From assembly GCF_013377085.1 (NCBI RefSeq), contig NZ_JACAAX010000007.1, positions 1 to 64,000 on the forward strand: a DNA stretch of 64,000 nt. The letters run 5' to 3'. Every line of letters begins with the position of its first letter. Positions within the stretch are counted from its first letter, which is position 1. This DNA comes from Rhodoplanes sp. (GTDB lineage: Bacteria; Pseudomonadota; Alphaproteobacteria; Rhizobiales; Xanthobacteraceae). The position numbers were made by a program, and so were the translations under genes. Below, piece by piece: positions 50,488-57,655 of this stretch. Under the pieces are notes generated by a model. The model worked only from the letters and a program-made list of their open reading frames with translations. It did not search any database and was not told the origin of the DNA.

Positions 50488-51119
50488 AGGATCACCCGCG
50501 GGCACAGCTCGTGGAGGGCGACGAGGAATCGCGAGCGCGCATATCGTTCGCTGCACGGCGCGATCGACAGATCCTCGATCGGCTCGGCCTGCTCGACCGC
50601 GTCCACCCACGGCTGGGGCGGCGTGGAGAGCAGCGCATCGCGCTCGGTGCGCAGCATGCGCAGATCGTAGCGGCGCACCACCGCGGACGTGTCGGGATCG
50701 AGCGGGAATGCGTCGAATCCTGCCGCGTAGTGAATCGCGACGTCGAGCCGACGCTTTAGCTCGCGGAACACGCCCTTGACGATCTCGCCCCCGTGGTCGC
50801 ACGGGAACATCTCGTCCGCCATCGCGGCCAGCGCGGACACCTTCGGGTTCGCGTCGTCGCCGATCACATATTCGTGGACGTCGTGGAGGAGAAACGCCGC
50901 GGCGTAGTCGCGCCGGCCCGTGTCCCGCACGATCGCACGCGCGCCCTGCTCGCAGTGCTGCGCCACCGAGTAGGTGCCGCGCTCGGTGTGCCCGGCATAG
51001 CGGGGGACGCGGGCGAGCACCGTGGCCACGGTCGGCCAGTGGATCGCCTCGGGCCGCGGGTCCAGATAGTCCAGTTGCCGGCCGCCGAGAGTCTGAATCC
51101 AGTGCGCATGTTCGATCAT
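50484..51119 (-). CDS. HD-domain nucleotide phosphohydrolase (YfbR-like)
   Basis: A 211-aa HD protein: THWIQTLGG-type N-terminus (HAHWIQTLGGRQLDYLDP), SVAQHCEQGA (first His), FLLHDVHEYVIGD (His-Asp pair) and a late Asp in SAVVRRYDLRML. It resembles YfbR-type 5'-deoxynucleotidases and phage HD hydrolases acting on dNMPs or NTPs. Second HD enzyme in this phage, unrelated in sequence to the one at 32865. Confidence 0.8.
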   Translation of the reverse strand: MIEHAHWIQTLGGRQLDYLDPRPEAIHWPTVATVLARVPRYAGHTERGTYSVAQHCEQGARAIVRDTGRRDYAAAFLLHDVHEYVIGDDANPKVSALAAMADEMFPCDHGGEIVKGVFRELKRRLDVAIHYAAGFDAFPLDPDTSAVVRRYDLRMLRTERDALLSTPPQPWVDAVEQAEPIEDLSIAPCSERYARSRFLVALHELCPRVIL

Positions 51120-51232
51120 AGGATCACCGAAAAAACAGAGAATGCGGACACGACGAGAATCAGGACGATCACGGCGGCGAGCACCACCTCCGGGATCATC
51201 ATGACGAGCAGGGCGAGGCGAAGGGCGGTCAT
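51116..51232 (-). CDS. 38-residue single-helix membrane peptide
   Basis: Almost wholly hydrophobic: MTALRLALLVMMIPEVVLAA and 18 more residues ending FSVFSVIL. ATGA overlaps with both neighbours support translation. Possibly a holin-like or membrane-targeting peptide, but it lies in the early region. Confidence 0.6.
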   Translation of the reverse strand: MTALRLALLVMMIPEVVLAAVIVLILVVSAFSVFSVIL

Positions 51233-51417
51233 TTGAAGACCCCATAGCGGCTGTCGACCCAATCGACGGCGGCGAGAATCTTGTTGGTGCCCCACCGGCC
51301 GATGATCAGCCAATCGATCAGATAGAGGGCGCCTTGCGCGACAATCTCCACGGCGCGCAGAGGCATGAACGGCAGCAACAGGATGCCGATCAGGATGGTG
51401 CCGAAGAGCCGCCTCAT
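51229..51417 (-). CDS. Small membrane protein
   Basis: A 62-aa protein with one strong helix (FGTILIGILLLPFMPL) and a second amphipathic one (VAQGALYLIDWLIIG). Coupled by overlap to the peptide gene below and the 78-aa gene above. Confidence 0.6.
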   Translation of the reverse strand: MRRLFGTILIGILLLPFMPLRAVEIVAQGALYLIDWLIIGRWGTNKILAAVDWVDSRYGVFK

Positions 51418-51650
51418 CGGAGTGACGCCCGGCCGCGCAGCGTGATCGCGCAGCCGCCCGCATGCCCGACCGCGATTAGCTCGGCCGCCTCCAGGCGGGC
51501 GCGGCCCGCGGCCGAGATCGTGGCGATGTGCCCCGACTTCGTCATGACGCGGTACTGCGCGCCGGGCACCACCCACACGAAAGCCATGGGCGGGTCCAGC
51601 GGGCGGCAGAGCGCGGCGAGAAACTCCAGCTCCTCGCTCGCGCCGTTCAT
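51414..51650 (-). CDS. Phage protein of unknown function
   Basis: A 78-aa soluble protein: MNGASEELEFLAALCRPLD, beta-rich centre MAFVWVVPGAQYRVMTKSG, then a helix. ATGA overlaps on both sides. Not recognised. Confidence 0.6.
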   Translation of the reverse strand: MNGASEELEFLAALCRPLDPPMAFVWVVPGAQYRVMTKSGHIATISAAGRARLEAAELIAVGHAGGCAITLRGRASLR

Positions 51651-51940
51651 GACGCGTAACTCAGCTCGTCGAGCTGGCAGGTGATCAGCCCCGGGCCGAG
51701 GATATCCACCCACGCGGCGTGCTCATGGATCGCGAGCAGCGCGCCGGGGAACACCCCGGCATAGAGCACCGAGTCGCCGGCCTGCAGCGCGCGGCGCTTC
51801 ACGAGCGTGAGCACTTCGGGCTTGGCGAATAGCGTGGGGCCGTGCTCGCTTCCGAGCCGCAGATCCCCCTCGTTGTCGGGGATGGCGTTGACGATGGTCG
51901 CCGTGATGGTGACGGTGTCGCCGTTGCGGAACGGGGTCAT
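51647..51940 (-). CDS. Phage protein of unknown function
   Basis: A 97-aa beta-rich protein (FRNGDTVTITATIVNAIPDN, GPTLFAKPEVLTLVKRR), small barrel-like in appearance, acidic. Overlaps both neighbours by 4 bases. Confidence 0.6.
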   Translation of the reverse strand: MTPFRNGDTVTITATIVNAIPDNEGDLRLGSEHGPTLFAKPEVLTLVKRRALQAGDSVLYAGVFPGALLAIHEHAAWVDILGPGLITCQLDELSYAS

Positions 51941-52182
51941 GCGGAGATCCTCAGTTGACCGGCCGCGATCTGGCGCAGCCGGCGCGCGACTTCGCGCTTT
52001 CCGTTGGGGTGGTAGCTGGCGGTCATGCGCTCGCGCTTGGCGGCGCGGTCGCGGCGGCGGTTCTCCCGCTCGGCCCATGCCTGTAGTTGCGCGAGCAGGA
52101 TTGCGGAGTCGGGGGCCGATTGCGTGCTCGGCCGGCGCTTGGTGCTGCCGAGCGGGCGTCGTGCGGGGCTGGGGCGCTCCAT
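51937..52182 (-). CDS. Small basic phage protein
   Basis: An 81-aa protein rich in Arg (RENRRRDRAAKRERM, REVARRLRQIAAGQL), possibly nucleic-acid binding. ATG 52182 lies one base after the stop of the next upstream gene. Confidence 0.55.
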   Translation of the reverse strand: MERPSPARRPLGSTKRRPSTQSAPDSAILLAQLQAWAERENRRRDRAAKRERMTASYHPNGKREVARRLRQIAAGQLRISA

Positions 52183-52183
52183 G

Positions 52184-52351
52184 TCAGCCCTGCCGCGACT
52201 TGGTGGCGGCGATCAGGGCCGCCTCGATCTTGTCGAGCGCGTCATTGTCGACGCTGTCGATCCGACCCATGGCGCGCGGGCCGATATCCGCGGCGTCGAG
52301 GATGTTCTTGATCGACTCCCACAACTTGGTGGCGCGAGTGCGGGCTTTCAT
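52184..52351 (-). CDS. Small phage protein
   Basis: A 55-aa helical protein: MKARTRATKLWESIKNILDA, then IGPRAMGRIDSVDNDALDK. ATGA overlap with the upstream stop; not recognised. Confidence 0.55.
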   Translation of the reverse strand: MKARTRATKLWESIKNILDAADIGPRAMGRIDSVDNDALDKIEAALIAATKSRQG

Positions 52352-52554
52352 CGTGCGATTCCCTTGAGCTGTTCGGTGATGGTGGCGATGCGCGTCTGCG
52401 CCATCGCGTCGTGCCGGTGCTGCTCGACGTGCCGGGTGATGCCGGCGAGCTGACGGTGCAGCCGCTTTTTGAGGCTCGACGGCGCGCAGGTGTCGGCCTT
52501 GGCCGCGATGCGCCGCCCCCCGCTTACGCCGGGGTGCATTCCTGCCGATTCCAT
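52348..52554 (-). CDS. Small phage protein
   Basis: A 68-aa basic helical protein (SSLKKRLHRQLAGITRHVEQ), first gene after the promoter at 52582-52610. ATG 52554 has TGGAG upstream; 52539 is an alternative. Confidence 0.55.
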   Translation of the reverse strand: MESAGMHPGVSGGRRIAAKADTCAPSSLKKRLHRQLAGITRHVEQHRHDAMAQTRIATITEQLKGIAR

Positions 52555-52581
52555 TTTGGTGGGCTCCAGTTGAGTGACGGC

Positions 52582-52610
52582 AATCTGGCAGAACGAATGC
52601 CGATTGTCAA
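52582..52610 (-). promoter_or_regulatory. Phage promoter/operator (52.6 kb)
   Basis: Minus strand TTGACA, 17 bases beginning ATCGGCATTCG, then CAGATT. It stands directly after a terminator for the upstream operon, so it opens a new unit running to the helicase-side genes. Confidence 0.8.
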
Positions 52611-52629
52611 CACCGAATCCGACAGGCAC

Positions 52630-52655
52630 AAAAAAGCCCGCCGATCAGGGCGGGC
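52630..52655 (-). terminator. Rho-independent terminator (leftward)
   Basis: Minus strand GCCCGCC, 6-base loop, GGCGGGC, then TTTTTTG. It lies 24 bases after the stop at 52679 and just before the next promoter. Confidence 0.88.
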
Positions 52656-52678
52656 CGGGCGGTTCGGGGGTGGCGGGG

Positions 52679-52993
52679 CTACCGCCTGCGGGCCTTGAGT
52701 CGGCGCACGTGGCGGGCGTAGCCGCGGGACGGGCGCTTGCGCGGGGCCGCCCAATCGATCCCCTGGAAACAAAACTCGTCGAGCGCGATCACGGTGCCGC
52801 GGGTTCCGGCCAAGGGCTTGTCAGCGGTGGAGCCGTAGCCATGGAACAGCACGGCGGATTTTCCGACATCGCGAGGCACCAAGTAGGGCGAGGGAATCCG
52901 CCACCCGCGCGTGATCTGCTCGACCATGTGCGCATAGAGATCGGAGGTTAGCAGATTGAGGAACTGCAGATCATCTCCAGGGCGCAGCATCAT
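52679..52993 (-). CDS. Phage protein of unknown function
   Basis: A 104-aa protein with FLNLLTSDLYAHMVEQITRG, SAVLFHGYGSTADKPL and GTVIALDEFCFQGIDW, then an Arg/Lys-rich tail. ATG 52993 overlaps the upstream stop (ATGA). Last gene before a terminator. Not recognised. Confidence 0.65.
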   Translation of the reverse strand: MMLRPGDDLQFLNLLTSDLYAHMVEQITRGWRIPSPYLVPRDVGKSAVLFHGYGSTADKPLAGTRGTVIALDEFCFQGIDWAAPRKRPSRGYARHVRRLKARRR

Positions 52994-53205
52994 GGCCGCA
53001 CCCCGCGGGCCGCGAACCATGCGAGCGTCTCGGGCGAGGGGCGGAACCGGAGGGGCATGCTCAAATCCTCCATGGCCGTGGCGTCCGGGTCCGGGGCCAT
53101 GCTCCCGGCGTGGAGCGCCACGCCGAGCATGTTGAAAACTTCGATCGGGGCGCCGAGGGCGTTCGCCTCGACGTCCAGGGCGGTGACGGTGAGCTTGTTC
53201 GTCAT
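52990..53205 (-). CDS. Small phage protein
   Basis: A 71-aa protein, MTNKLTVTALDVEANALGAP then DLSMPLRFRPSPETLAWFAA. Not recognised. Confidence 0.55.
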   Translation of the reverse strand: MTNKLTVTALDVEANALGAPIEVFNMLGVALHAGSMAPDPDATAMEDLSMPLRFRPSPETLAWFAARGVRP

Positions 53206-53216
53206 GGGCGGGGTCC

Positions 53217-53531
53217 TCAGAGGTGGGTGTCGAATCCGGTTTGCTCGGTGAATAGGGGCTGCAGATCCTCGGCGTAGACGCCCTCGTGCTTGGAGATGGT
53301 CACGACTCGGGTGCCGCGGATCCAAAGAAACTCGACCTCGTAATCGTCGGCCGGGGTAAGCTTCACGCGCATGTGCGAGACGTTCGCTCCCGCCGGGGTT
53401 TTGGCGCCCTTGCCGATTTTGAGCGACAGCGAATCGGCGCCGCCGCAGAGGTTCGTGGCGCCGGTCATGGCGATGAATTTCCGCCCGCCGAGCTGCTCCA
53501 AGATGATCTTGGCGACCATCATGTCGGTCAT
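53217..53531 (-). CDS. Conserved phage protein
   Basis: A 104-aa protein: ILEQLGGRKFIAMTGATN, LKIGKGAKTPAGANVSHMRV, VEFLWIRGTRVVTISKHEGV. The GGRKFIAMTGA start resembles small phage/ICE proteins found in many prophages; function unknown. Confidence 0.65.
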   Translation of the reverse strand: MTDMMVAKIILEQLGGRKFIAMTGATNLCGGADSLSLKIGKGAKTPAGANVSHMRVKLTPADDYEVEFLWIRGTRVVTISKHEGVYAEDLQPLFTEQTGFDTHL

Positions 53532-53656
53532 CAAAGCACCTCCTGAATCTGCCGCAGGATTGCGGCCTGTTGGGCGGGGGACATGCGGTTGAAATCCCAC
53601 GTGCTGGCGATCATCTCGTATTCGATGGCGAGATCGATCAAGTCTTGGCGGCTCAT
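53531..53656 (-). CDS. Small phage protein
   Basis: A 41-aa helical protein: MSRQDLIDLAIEYEMIASTW, then NRMSPAQQAAILRQIQEVL. TGATG overlap with the gene it precedes. First gene after the 53.7-kb promoter. Confidence 0.6.
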   Translation of the reverse strand: MSRQDLIDLAIEYEMIASTWDFNRMSPAQQAAILRQIQEVL

Positions 53657-53674
53657 TCCCGTGTCCCTTCGTTC

Positions 53675-53709
53675 CAACAAAAACACCCTGCGCCTTTCGG
53701 TGCAGGGTG
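53675..53709 (-). terminator. Terminator hairpin interleaved with a promoter
   Basis: Minus strand CACCCTGC (53709-53702), loop, GCAGGGTG (53691-53684), then TTTTTG. The hairpin arms carry the end of the -35 and the whole -10 of the phage promoter at 53685-53713. Confidence 0.7.
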
Positions 53710-53713
53710 TCAA
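53685..53713 (-). promoter_or_regulatory. Phage promoter/operator (53.7 kb)
   Basis: Minus strand TTGACA, 17 bases beginning CCCTGCA, then CAGGGT. A second TTGATT box lies 19 bases upstream in the block CGGACAATCAACA. Confidence 0.6.
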
Positions 53714-53742
53714 CACAAAAACGGACAATCAACAAAGAAAGA

Positions 53743-54081
53743 TCAGGCCATGAGCTTGTCCCGGAGCGCGAACCCCATCAGCGGCCACAACTGCCGAATC
53801 GCGTCCTCATAAGCGAACTTGCATCCAAGCTCGGCGTTGAAGTTCTTGGCGCTGGCCGGCGCGCTCTTGCCGATCACCATGAACCCGTTGCGCATGATCA
53901 GGATGCAGATCGAGAGCAAACGCAGCGATTCGGAATCCGCGCAGGAGTCGGCCGTCACCGCGAAGATGCCGCGGGTGTTGTATCGGCTCTGAATCGCGGC
54001 CTCGATATCGGCGAGGGCCACGCGCTCCCGCGGTGCCTCGGCGACCGCGATGGATTCCGCGTCCGTGTGTTCGATACTCAT
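53743..54081 (-). CDS. Phage Gp49/66-family protein
   Basis: A 112-aa protein. LLSICILIMRNGFMVIGKSA, SAKNFNAELGCKFAYEDAIR and QLWPLMGFALRDKL match the Phage_gp49_66 family found in many tailed phages; role unknown. ATG 54081. Confidence 0.8.
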   Translation of the reverse strand: MSIEHTDAESIAVAEAPRERVALADIEAAIQSRYNTRGIFAVTADSCADSESLRLLSICILIMRNGFMVIGKSAPASAKNFNAELGCKFAYEDAIRQLWPLMGFALRDKLMA

Positions 54082-54158
54082 GGTGTCATCCTTTCGTTGG
54101 TGGTGGTTCGAATCATTCGCCCGCGGCCTCCGGAGCGTTGTCCAGCTCGTCCCGGTGG

Positions 54159-54650
54159 TCAGCGTCGAGTCCACATGGTCAAGCCGATCTGTGCTGTCGA
54201 GTAGATCGCCGCGGGGATCACAAAGCCGAGCACGGCCGCAGCGTACATTTGCCAGCCGCCCCCGGCGTTCGCTGTCAGGGCGAAAGCGTTCATCACGGCG
54301 CTAACGATCAGGAGGCCGATGACGGTCCATTTTGCATATTTGGCAACGGTGACTTCCGCTTTCTTGGTGGTCGCGCAAAGCTGTGCGGCCTCGCATGCAA
54401 CGAAGCCGAGATCGATGCTGGCGGCCCACGCCCATGCCTCCCACCCGCCGACAGGGGAGCCGGTGACGAGCGCGAAGCCGGCCGCGAGATGGGACAGCGA
54501 TAGCACGATCAGCATCAGGGCGACGCCGAGCACGGCCGCTGCACTCGCGGACTGCCACCGGCGGGCGCGCTCGGCGGCACTCAGCCGCTTGCGCTTGGCA
54601 TGGCGAGGCGGCTTTGCTGCCGGCAGCCGCACGATTTCAGCAACGGACAT
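54159..54650 (-). CDS. Membrane protein with four helices
   Basis: A 163-aa protein: basic N-terminus (AKRKRLSAAERARRW), then hydrophobic helices at about 35-58, 68-90, 104-124 and 128-152. Not recognised; it may modify the host membrane or exclude other phages. ATG 54650 has AGGAG 8 bases upstream. Confidence 0.65.
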   Translation of the reverse strand: MSVAEIVRLPAAKPPRHAKRKRLSAAERARRWQSASAAAVLGVALMLIVLSLSHLAAGFALVTGSPVGGWEAWAWAASIDLGFVACEAAQLCATTKKAEVTVAKYAKWTVIGLLIVSAVMNAFALTANAGGGWQMYAAAVLGFVIPAAIYSTAQIGLTMWTRR

Positions 54651-54652
54651 GA

Positions 54653-54913
54653 TCAGGACTCCTCGATTGATCGCTGGTGGCGTTCGGCTCGGATCTCGTT
54701 CTTGAACCGGCGGACGAACTGGCGATTGAAAGCCTGCAGCGTGCGGAGCGCCGCATCATATGCGCCCTTGGCCGCGCGGTACTTCGTGGAGAGCCGGACA
54801 GACTCGACGGGCAATCCCCGCGCGCCGCGGGGGAAGGTGCCGAGGGCCACGCTCAGCCGCGCCACGGAGGCGTCCAGCACGGCGCGCATGTTCTTGGCTG
54901 CGGCGTAGCTCAC
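54653..54913 (-). CDS. Small basic phage protein
   Basis: An 86-aa helical protein with TFPRGARGLPVESVRLSTKY and NRQFVRRFKNEIRAERHQRS. GTG start overlaps the upstream stop. Not recognised. Confidence 0.55.
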   Translation of the reverse strand: MSYAAAKNMRAVLDASVARLSVALGTFPRGARGLPVESVRLSTKYRAAKGAYDAALRTLQAFNRQFVRRFKNEIRAERHQRSIEES

Positions 54914-55209
54914 GAGAGATCCTCCGTGTCGAAAGCGGTCGGCTCGACCGCGAGATAGCGCGACCGCCGGGGCAGGGTGCCGTCAGCGTTCACGGCCCAC
55001 ACCGAAGCGCCTCGCGCGCCCATCCGCTGCGGGTCCGTCCAGTTGTCCGCGAGCACCCGGGCGTGCGCCTCGTCGTCGCCGTCCAGCTCGCACCACGAAC
55101 CATCCCGGGCCTCGACAGCCACGATGTAGCGCGCTTTCCGCGCGACCCGGCCGGCGTCACGCTCGGGCGTCATCAGGTCCCGGATCGTGGCGGCTTCGAA
55201 GATGGGCAT
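54910..55209 (-). CDS. Phage protein of unknown function
   Basis: A 99-aa protein; RYIVAVEARDGSWCELDGDD and WAVNADGTLPRRSRYLAVEP suggest a small beta-rich fold. Not recognised. Confidence 0.6.
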   Translation of the reverse strand: MPIFEAATIRDLMTPERDAGRVARKARYIVAVEARDGSWCELDGDDEAHARVLADNWTDPQRMGARGASVWAVNADGTLPRRSRYLAVEPTAFDTEDLS

Positions 55210-55227
55210 TGTCAGATCCTCCGTGGT

Positions 55228-55244
55228 GGGGACCGAAGCCCCCG
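55228..55244 (-). other. GC hairpin with UUCG-type loop
   Basis: GGGGAC-CGAA-GCCCCC on the plus strand (one mismatch), TTCG loop on the transcribed strand, between leftward genes. Related to 37153-37172. Confidence 0.6.
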
Positions 55245-55251
55245 GGGTTGA

Positions 55252-55470
55252 TCAGCTCTCGGCGGCCTGCCGCCGGCCGGCTCGGCTGCCGACTCGGGGG
55301 TGCCCGTTGCCGGCGTACTGTTGGGCCCGCTCGACTGCCCGAAGCTGCGCGCTCATGCGAGCAACCTTGCTGCTCGCGTAGGCGAACGGGTCCGCCTCGC
55401 CGGCACCCATCGCGTCCTCAAGGGCCTTGTTCCATAGAAACTCGATCTTCTTACTGATGGACATGGCCAT
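55252..55470 (-). CDS. Small phage protein behind a promoter-hairpin cassette
   Basis: A 72-aa protein, MAMSISKKIEFLWNKALEDA then AYASSKVARMSAQLRAVERA, with a basic C-terminus. ATG 55470 has GGAGAG upstream. Its leader is the repeated cassette at 55476-55566. Confidence 0.6.
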   Translation of the reverse strand: MAMSISKKIEFLWNKALEDAMGAGEADPFAYASSKVARMSAQLRAVERAQQYAGNGHPRVGSRAGRRQAAES

Positions 55471-55475
55471 GACAC

Positions 55476-55566
55476 TCTCCGTGGTGGTGGGGGCGGCCGG
55501 TCCCGGCCGCACGTTCTTTATGCGCTCGCCCCTGCGAAGAGTCAACAATAAAACGGACAATCAACA
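55476..55566. repeat. Promoter-hairpin cassette, copy 1
   Basis: About 90 bp nearly identical to 58476-58564 and similar to 56163-56256. In transcription order: TTGATT box, TTGACT-N17-CATAAA promoter, AGAACGT, a GCGGCCG-GGAC-CGGCCGC hairpin, CCCCACCAC, and the ribosome site. Confidence 0.9.
55517..55545 (-). promoter_or_regulatory. Phage promoter/operator (55.5 kb)
   Basis: Minus strand TTGACT, 17 bases, CATAAA; second TTGATT box at 55564-55559, 19 bases upstream. Confidence 0.8.
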
Positions 55567-55920
55567 AACTTTCTCAGCCATCGCGGCGGCGTACATCTCG
55601 CGCCACACTTTCGGGAGTCGCTCGCGCCGTTCCTGATCGACGGCGGCGTACAGCGCATTGCGTTGCTGCAGCCGGATTGCCGCGTGGATCTTCTCGCCCG
55701 TCGTGTGTCGCGTGCCGCTCGCGCATTTCGTGGCAACGTCCTTGCCTTTCCGGGACTGCAGTTCTTGCCGCTGCAGCGACAGGATTGCCTCGTGCACGGC
55801 CCGGCCGTACTCGCGCCGCTCCTCTTTCGTCAGGCCCGACCGTCGCCGCCATTTGGCAACGCCAGCCCCGAGCGCCGGGTAGAGGGGGCCAAACGGTTCG
55901 GGCACGAAAACGTCGGGCAT
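55561..55920 (-). CDS. Phage protein of unknown function
   Basis: A 119-aa helical, charged protein (SGLTKEERREYGRAVHEAIL, LPKVWREMYAAAMAEKVC at the end). Its stop lies against the upstream box of the 55.5-kb promoter. Not recognised. Confidence 0.6.
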   Translation of the reverse strand: MPDVFVPEPFGPLYPALGAGVAKWRRRSGLTKEERREYGRAVHEAILSLQRQELQSRKGKDVATKCASGTRHTTGEKIHAAIRLQQRNALYAAVDQERRERLPKVWREMYAAAMAEKVC

Positions 55921-55941
55921 GTCAGGACTCCCGGGGGTGGT

Positions 55942-55957
55942 GGGGGCCGAAGCCCCC
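55942..55957 (-). other. GC hairpin with UUCG-type loop
   Basis: Perfect GGGGGC-CGAA-GCCCCC (TTCG on the transcribed strand) between two leftward small genes. Confidence 0.75.
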
Positions 55958-55966
55958 GGCTGCTGA

Positions 55967-56158
55967 TCAGTTCCACTCGGGATCCGCGTTCAGCCGCAGT
56001 TCCGATTTGATGCTATTGACGCCCGACTTGAACTCGGCGGCCAGCTCGGGGGCTGCGAACTCCGGGCAGTCCACGAGCCCGTACCAAACCTCGCCCTCGT
56101 CCCCGATCGAGTTCCGGCCCGCGTAATAAGCCTTGTTGGACAGCTCGACGGTGGTCAT
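55967..56158 (-). CDS. Small acidic phage protein
   Basis: A 63-aa protein, MTTVELSNKAYYAGRNSIGD then GEVWYGLVDCPEFAAPELAA. ATG overlaps the end of the gene above. Not recognised. Confidence 0.6.
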   Translation of the reverse strand: MTTVELSNKAYYAGRNSIGDEGEVWYGLVDCPEFAAPELAAEFKSGVNSIKSELRLNADPEWN

Positions 56159-56511
56159 TTCGAAACTCCCTGGTGGGTGGCCCGGCCGGTCCCGGCCGCA
56201 CGTTCTTTATGCGCCCGGCACCGCAGAGAGTCAACAGCAAAACGGACAATCAACAAAGAAAGATCAGGCCACATCCACACGCGACCGAACGCCTTGATTC
56301 CGATCGGGTAGACGATTTTGATTTTTCCGAACCGGGCCGCCCTGAACACGATGTACGGGCGGGGCGGGCACCAGCGCCAAGTGTGGCGCCATGCGCTCTC
56401 GTCTTCTGGCGCGTCCGGTCGCCACCCCCAGCACACGAGGACGCCGCGACGATCGAGAATCACGTCGTAGCCGACGCGGACGAATAGCCGGTGGCGAATG
56501 TGGATGTTCAT
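56155..56511 (-). CDS. Phage protein whose frame reads through a promoter cassette
   Basis: A 118-aa frame. Residues 1-80 look like a real beta-rich protein (YDVILDRRGVLVCWGWRPDA, RPYIVFRAARFGKIKIVYPI). Residues 80-118 translate the promoter-hairpin cassette at 56163-56256 and are probably an accidental tail; the cassette may have been inserted before the original stop. Confidence 0.55.
   Translation of the reverse strand: MNIHIRHRLFVRVGYDVILDRRGVLVCWGWRPDAPEDESAWRHTWRWCPPRPYIVFRAARFGKIKIVYPIGIKAFGRVWMWPDLSLLIVRFAVDSLRCRAHKERAAGTGRATHQGVSK
56163..56256. repeat. Promoter-hairpin cassette, copy 2
   Basis: Same order of elements as 55476-55566 with more divergence between -35 and -10. Its upstream flank (AACAAAGAAAGATCAGGCC) also matches the flank at 53731-53749. 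Confidence 0.85.
56206..56234 (-). promoter_or_regulatory. Phage promoter/operator (56.2 kb)
   Basis: Minus strand TTGACT, 17 bases, CATAAA, with a TTGATT box 19 bases upstream. Confidence 0.8.
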
Positions 56512-56693
56512 ACTCGCCCCCGGGCCGCTCGGATCGTGTCGTAAAGGTCGCCCGCGAGCGCCTCGTATGCGCCCGCCCCGAGCACGAAATCGAAAGCCTC
56601 GCGGATCTCGGCGGTGCGGCTGGTGCCGCGCATCGTCGCGAGCACGTCGGCCCGCAGGAGGATTTTCGCACTGATCGTCTGCTCTTTGGTCAT
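56508..56693 (-). CDS. Small phage protein
   Basis: A 61-aa helical protein: MTKEQTISAKILLRADVLAT, then FDFVLGAGAYEALAGDLYDT. ATGA overlaps. Not recognised. Confidence 0.6.
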   Translation of the reverse strand: MTKEQTISAKILLRADVLATMRGTSRTAEIREAFDFVLGAGAYEALAGDLYDTIRAARGRV

Positions 56694-56926
56694 GGCGCGA
56701 CTCCGGCCGCGAGCTGTTTGACGGCCATGTAGCCCCGGACCGACACGAGCAGGCTGGCGGCGAGCGACAGCGCCCGAGACGCCTCGGCGTTGCCGGATAG
56801 CTCGGCCAGCGTGGCGGCGCCGCAGAAGAAATCGAGCGCGGCGGTGTCCCGCTTGACTCCCTTGAGCCCGAGCGCCTCGGCCCGCTCGACGAACGCGGCG
56901 GCGACGGCTTTGACGGTGGCAGGCAT
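56690..56926 (-). CDS. Small phage protein
   Basis: A 78-aa helical protein with AAAFVERAEALGLKGVKRDT and ALDFFCGAATLAELSG. AGGAG 8 bases before ATG 56926. The look is like small phage proteins of unknown role in many Hyphomicrobiales prophages. Confidence 0.6.
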   Translation of the reverse strand: MPATVKAVAAAFVERAEALGLKGVKRDTAALDFFCGAATLAELSGNAEASRALSLAASLLVSVRGYMAVKQLAAGVAP

Positions 56927-56937
56927 GATCAGGACTC

Positions 56938-57228
56938 CTAGAACAGTTTCAATTGGGTGGGGTAGGACGCTTCCCGGATCGCCCGCTTGGCGAGGTATTC
57001 CCGGGCGCACTTGACCCGGTAGGCCCGCTCCTCCGCCCGGTTGGCGAGCGCCTCGGCAACCTGCGCCTCGGCCTTGGCCATCGCGGCGGCTGCCTTGGCA
57101 GGGGCGACCCGTTCGAACACCTCGCCCGCGGGCATCTTGTAAACCGGGAGATCGACCCGGCAGACGACATAGGCGAACCGGCCGGACCGGACGACTTCGA
57201 AGTGGGTGGTTGCAAGCGCCTCGGCCAT
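56938..57228 (-). CDS. Phage protein of unknown function
   Basis: A 96-aa protein: beta part FEVVRSGRFAYVVCRVDLPV, then a long charged helix rich in Ala/Lys/Arg. First gene after the 57.27-kb promoter; GGAGG upstream. Confidence 0.6.
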   Translation of the reverse strand: MAEALATTHFEVVRSGRFAYVVCRVDLPVYKMPAGEVFERVAPAKAAAAMAKAEAQVAEALANRAEERAYRVKCAREYLAKRAIREASYPTQLKLF

Positions 57229-57255
57229 TTCTCAGTCCTCCGTTCCAACAAAGCT

Positions 57256-57284
57256 ACCTTGCGCCCGGCCGTGCGGAGAGTCAA
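57256..57284 (-). promoter_or_regulatory. Phage promoter/operator (57.27 kb)
   Basis: Minus strand TTGACT, 17 bases, CAAGGT, with a TTGATT box 19 bases upstream. Downstream words match those of the 53.7-kb site (GTTCCAACAAA on the plus strand). Confidence 0.7.
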
Positions 57285-57299
57285 CACGAAAACGGACAA

Positions 57300-57653
57300 T
57301 CAACAAAGAATCTTGCCATTCAATTTTCCGGTCGGCCCGGTACCGCGGGGGAGGGACGAGGTGCCGAACGCATCGAAGTCGCACCACGGATCGATGCGGC
57401 ACGCCTCGGTGCGGGCAGCCTCCACGCGGGCGAGCGCGGCCTCGTGAGTAGGGAGCGGGCCGACGAGCCACCCGGTTCGCTTGCCGCGGATCACGGTCAC
57501 GTAGAAGTCGCGGGCGGGCTCGGCGTTCGGCGCGGTCAGCAAGCGCCAGTCGATCGCGTCACTGTGGAGCGACCGCTCCAAGAATCGGCGCGGATACTTG
57601 CGCTCGATTTCTTTGATTCGCGCTTCCGTCTCGGTGGTGCTGGCGGGGGTCAT
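57300..57653 (-). CDS. Phage protein of unknown function
   Basis: A 117-aa protein; ARIKEIERKYPRRFLERSLH, FYVTVIRGKRTGWLVGPLPT, then a helix and ACRIDPWCDFDAFG. The phrase WLVGPLPTHEAALARV recalls small phage proteins that display cofactor-free beta-hairpins; role unknown. Confidence 0.6.
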   Translation of the reverse strand: MTPASTTETEARIKEIERKYPRRFLERSLHSDAIDWRLLTAPNAEPARDFYVTVIRGKRTGWLVGPLPTHEAALARVEAARTEACRIDPWCDFDAFGTSSLPRGTGPTGKLNGKILC

Positions 57654-57655
57654 GA

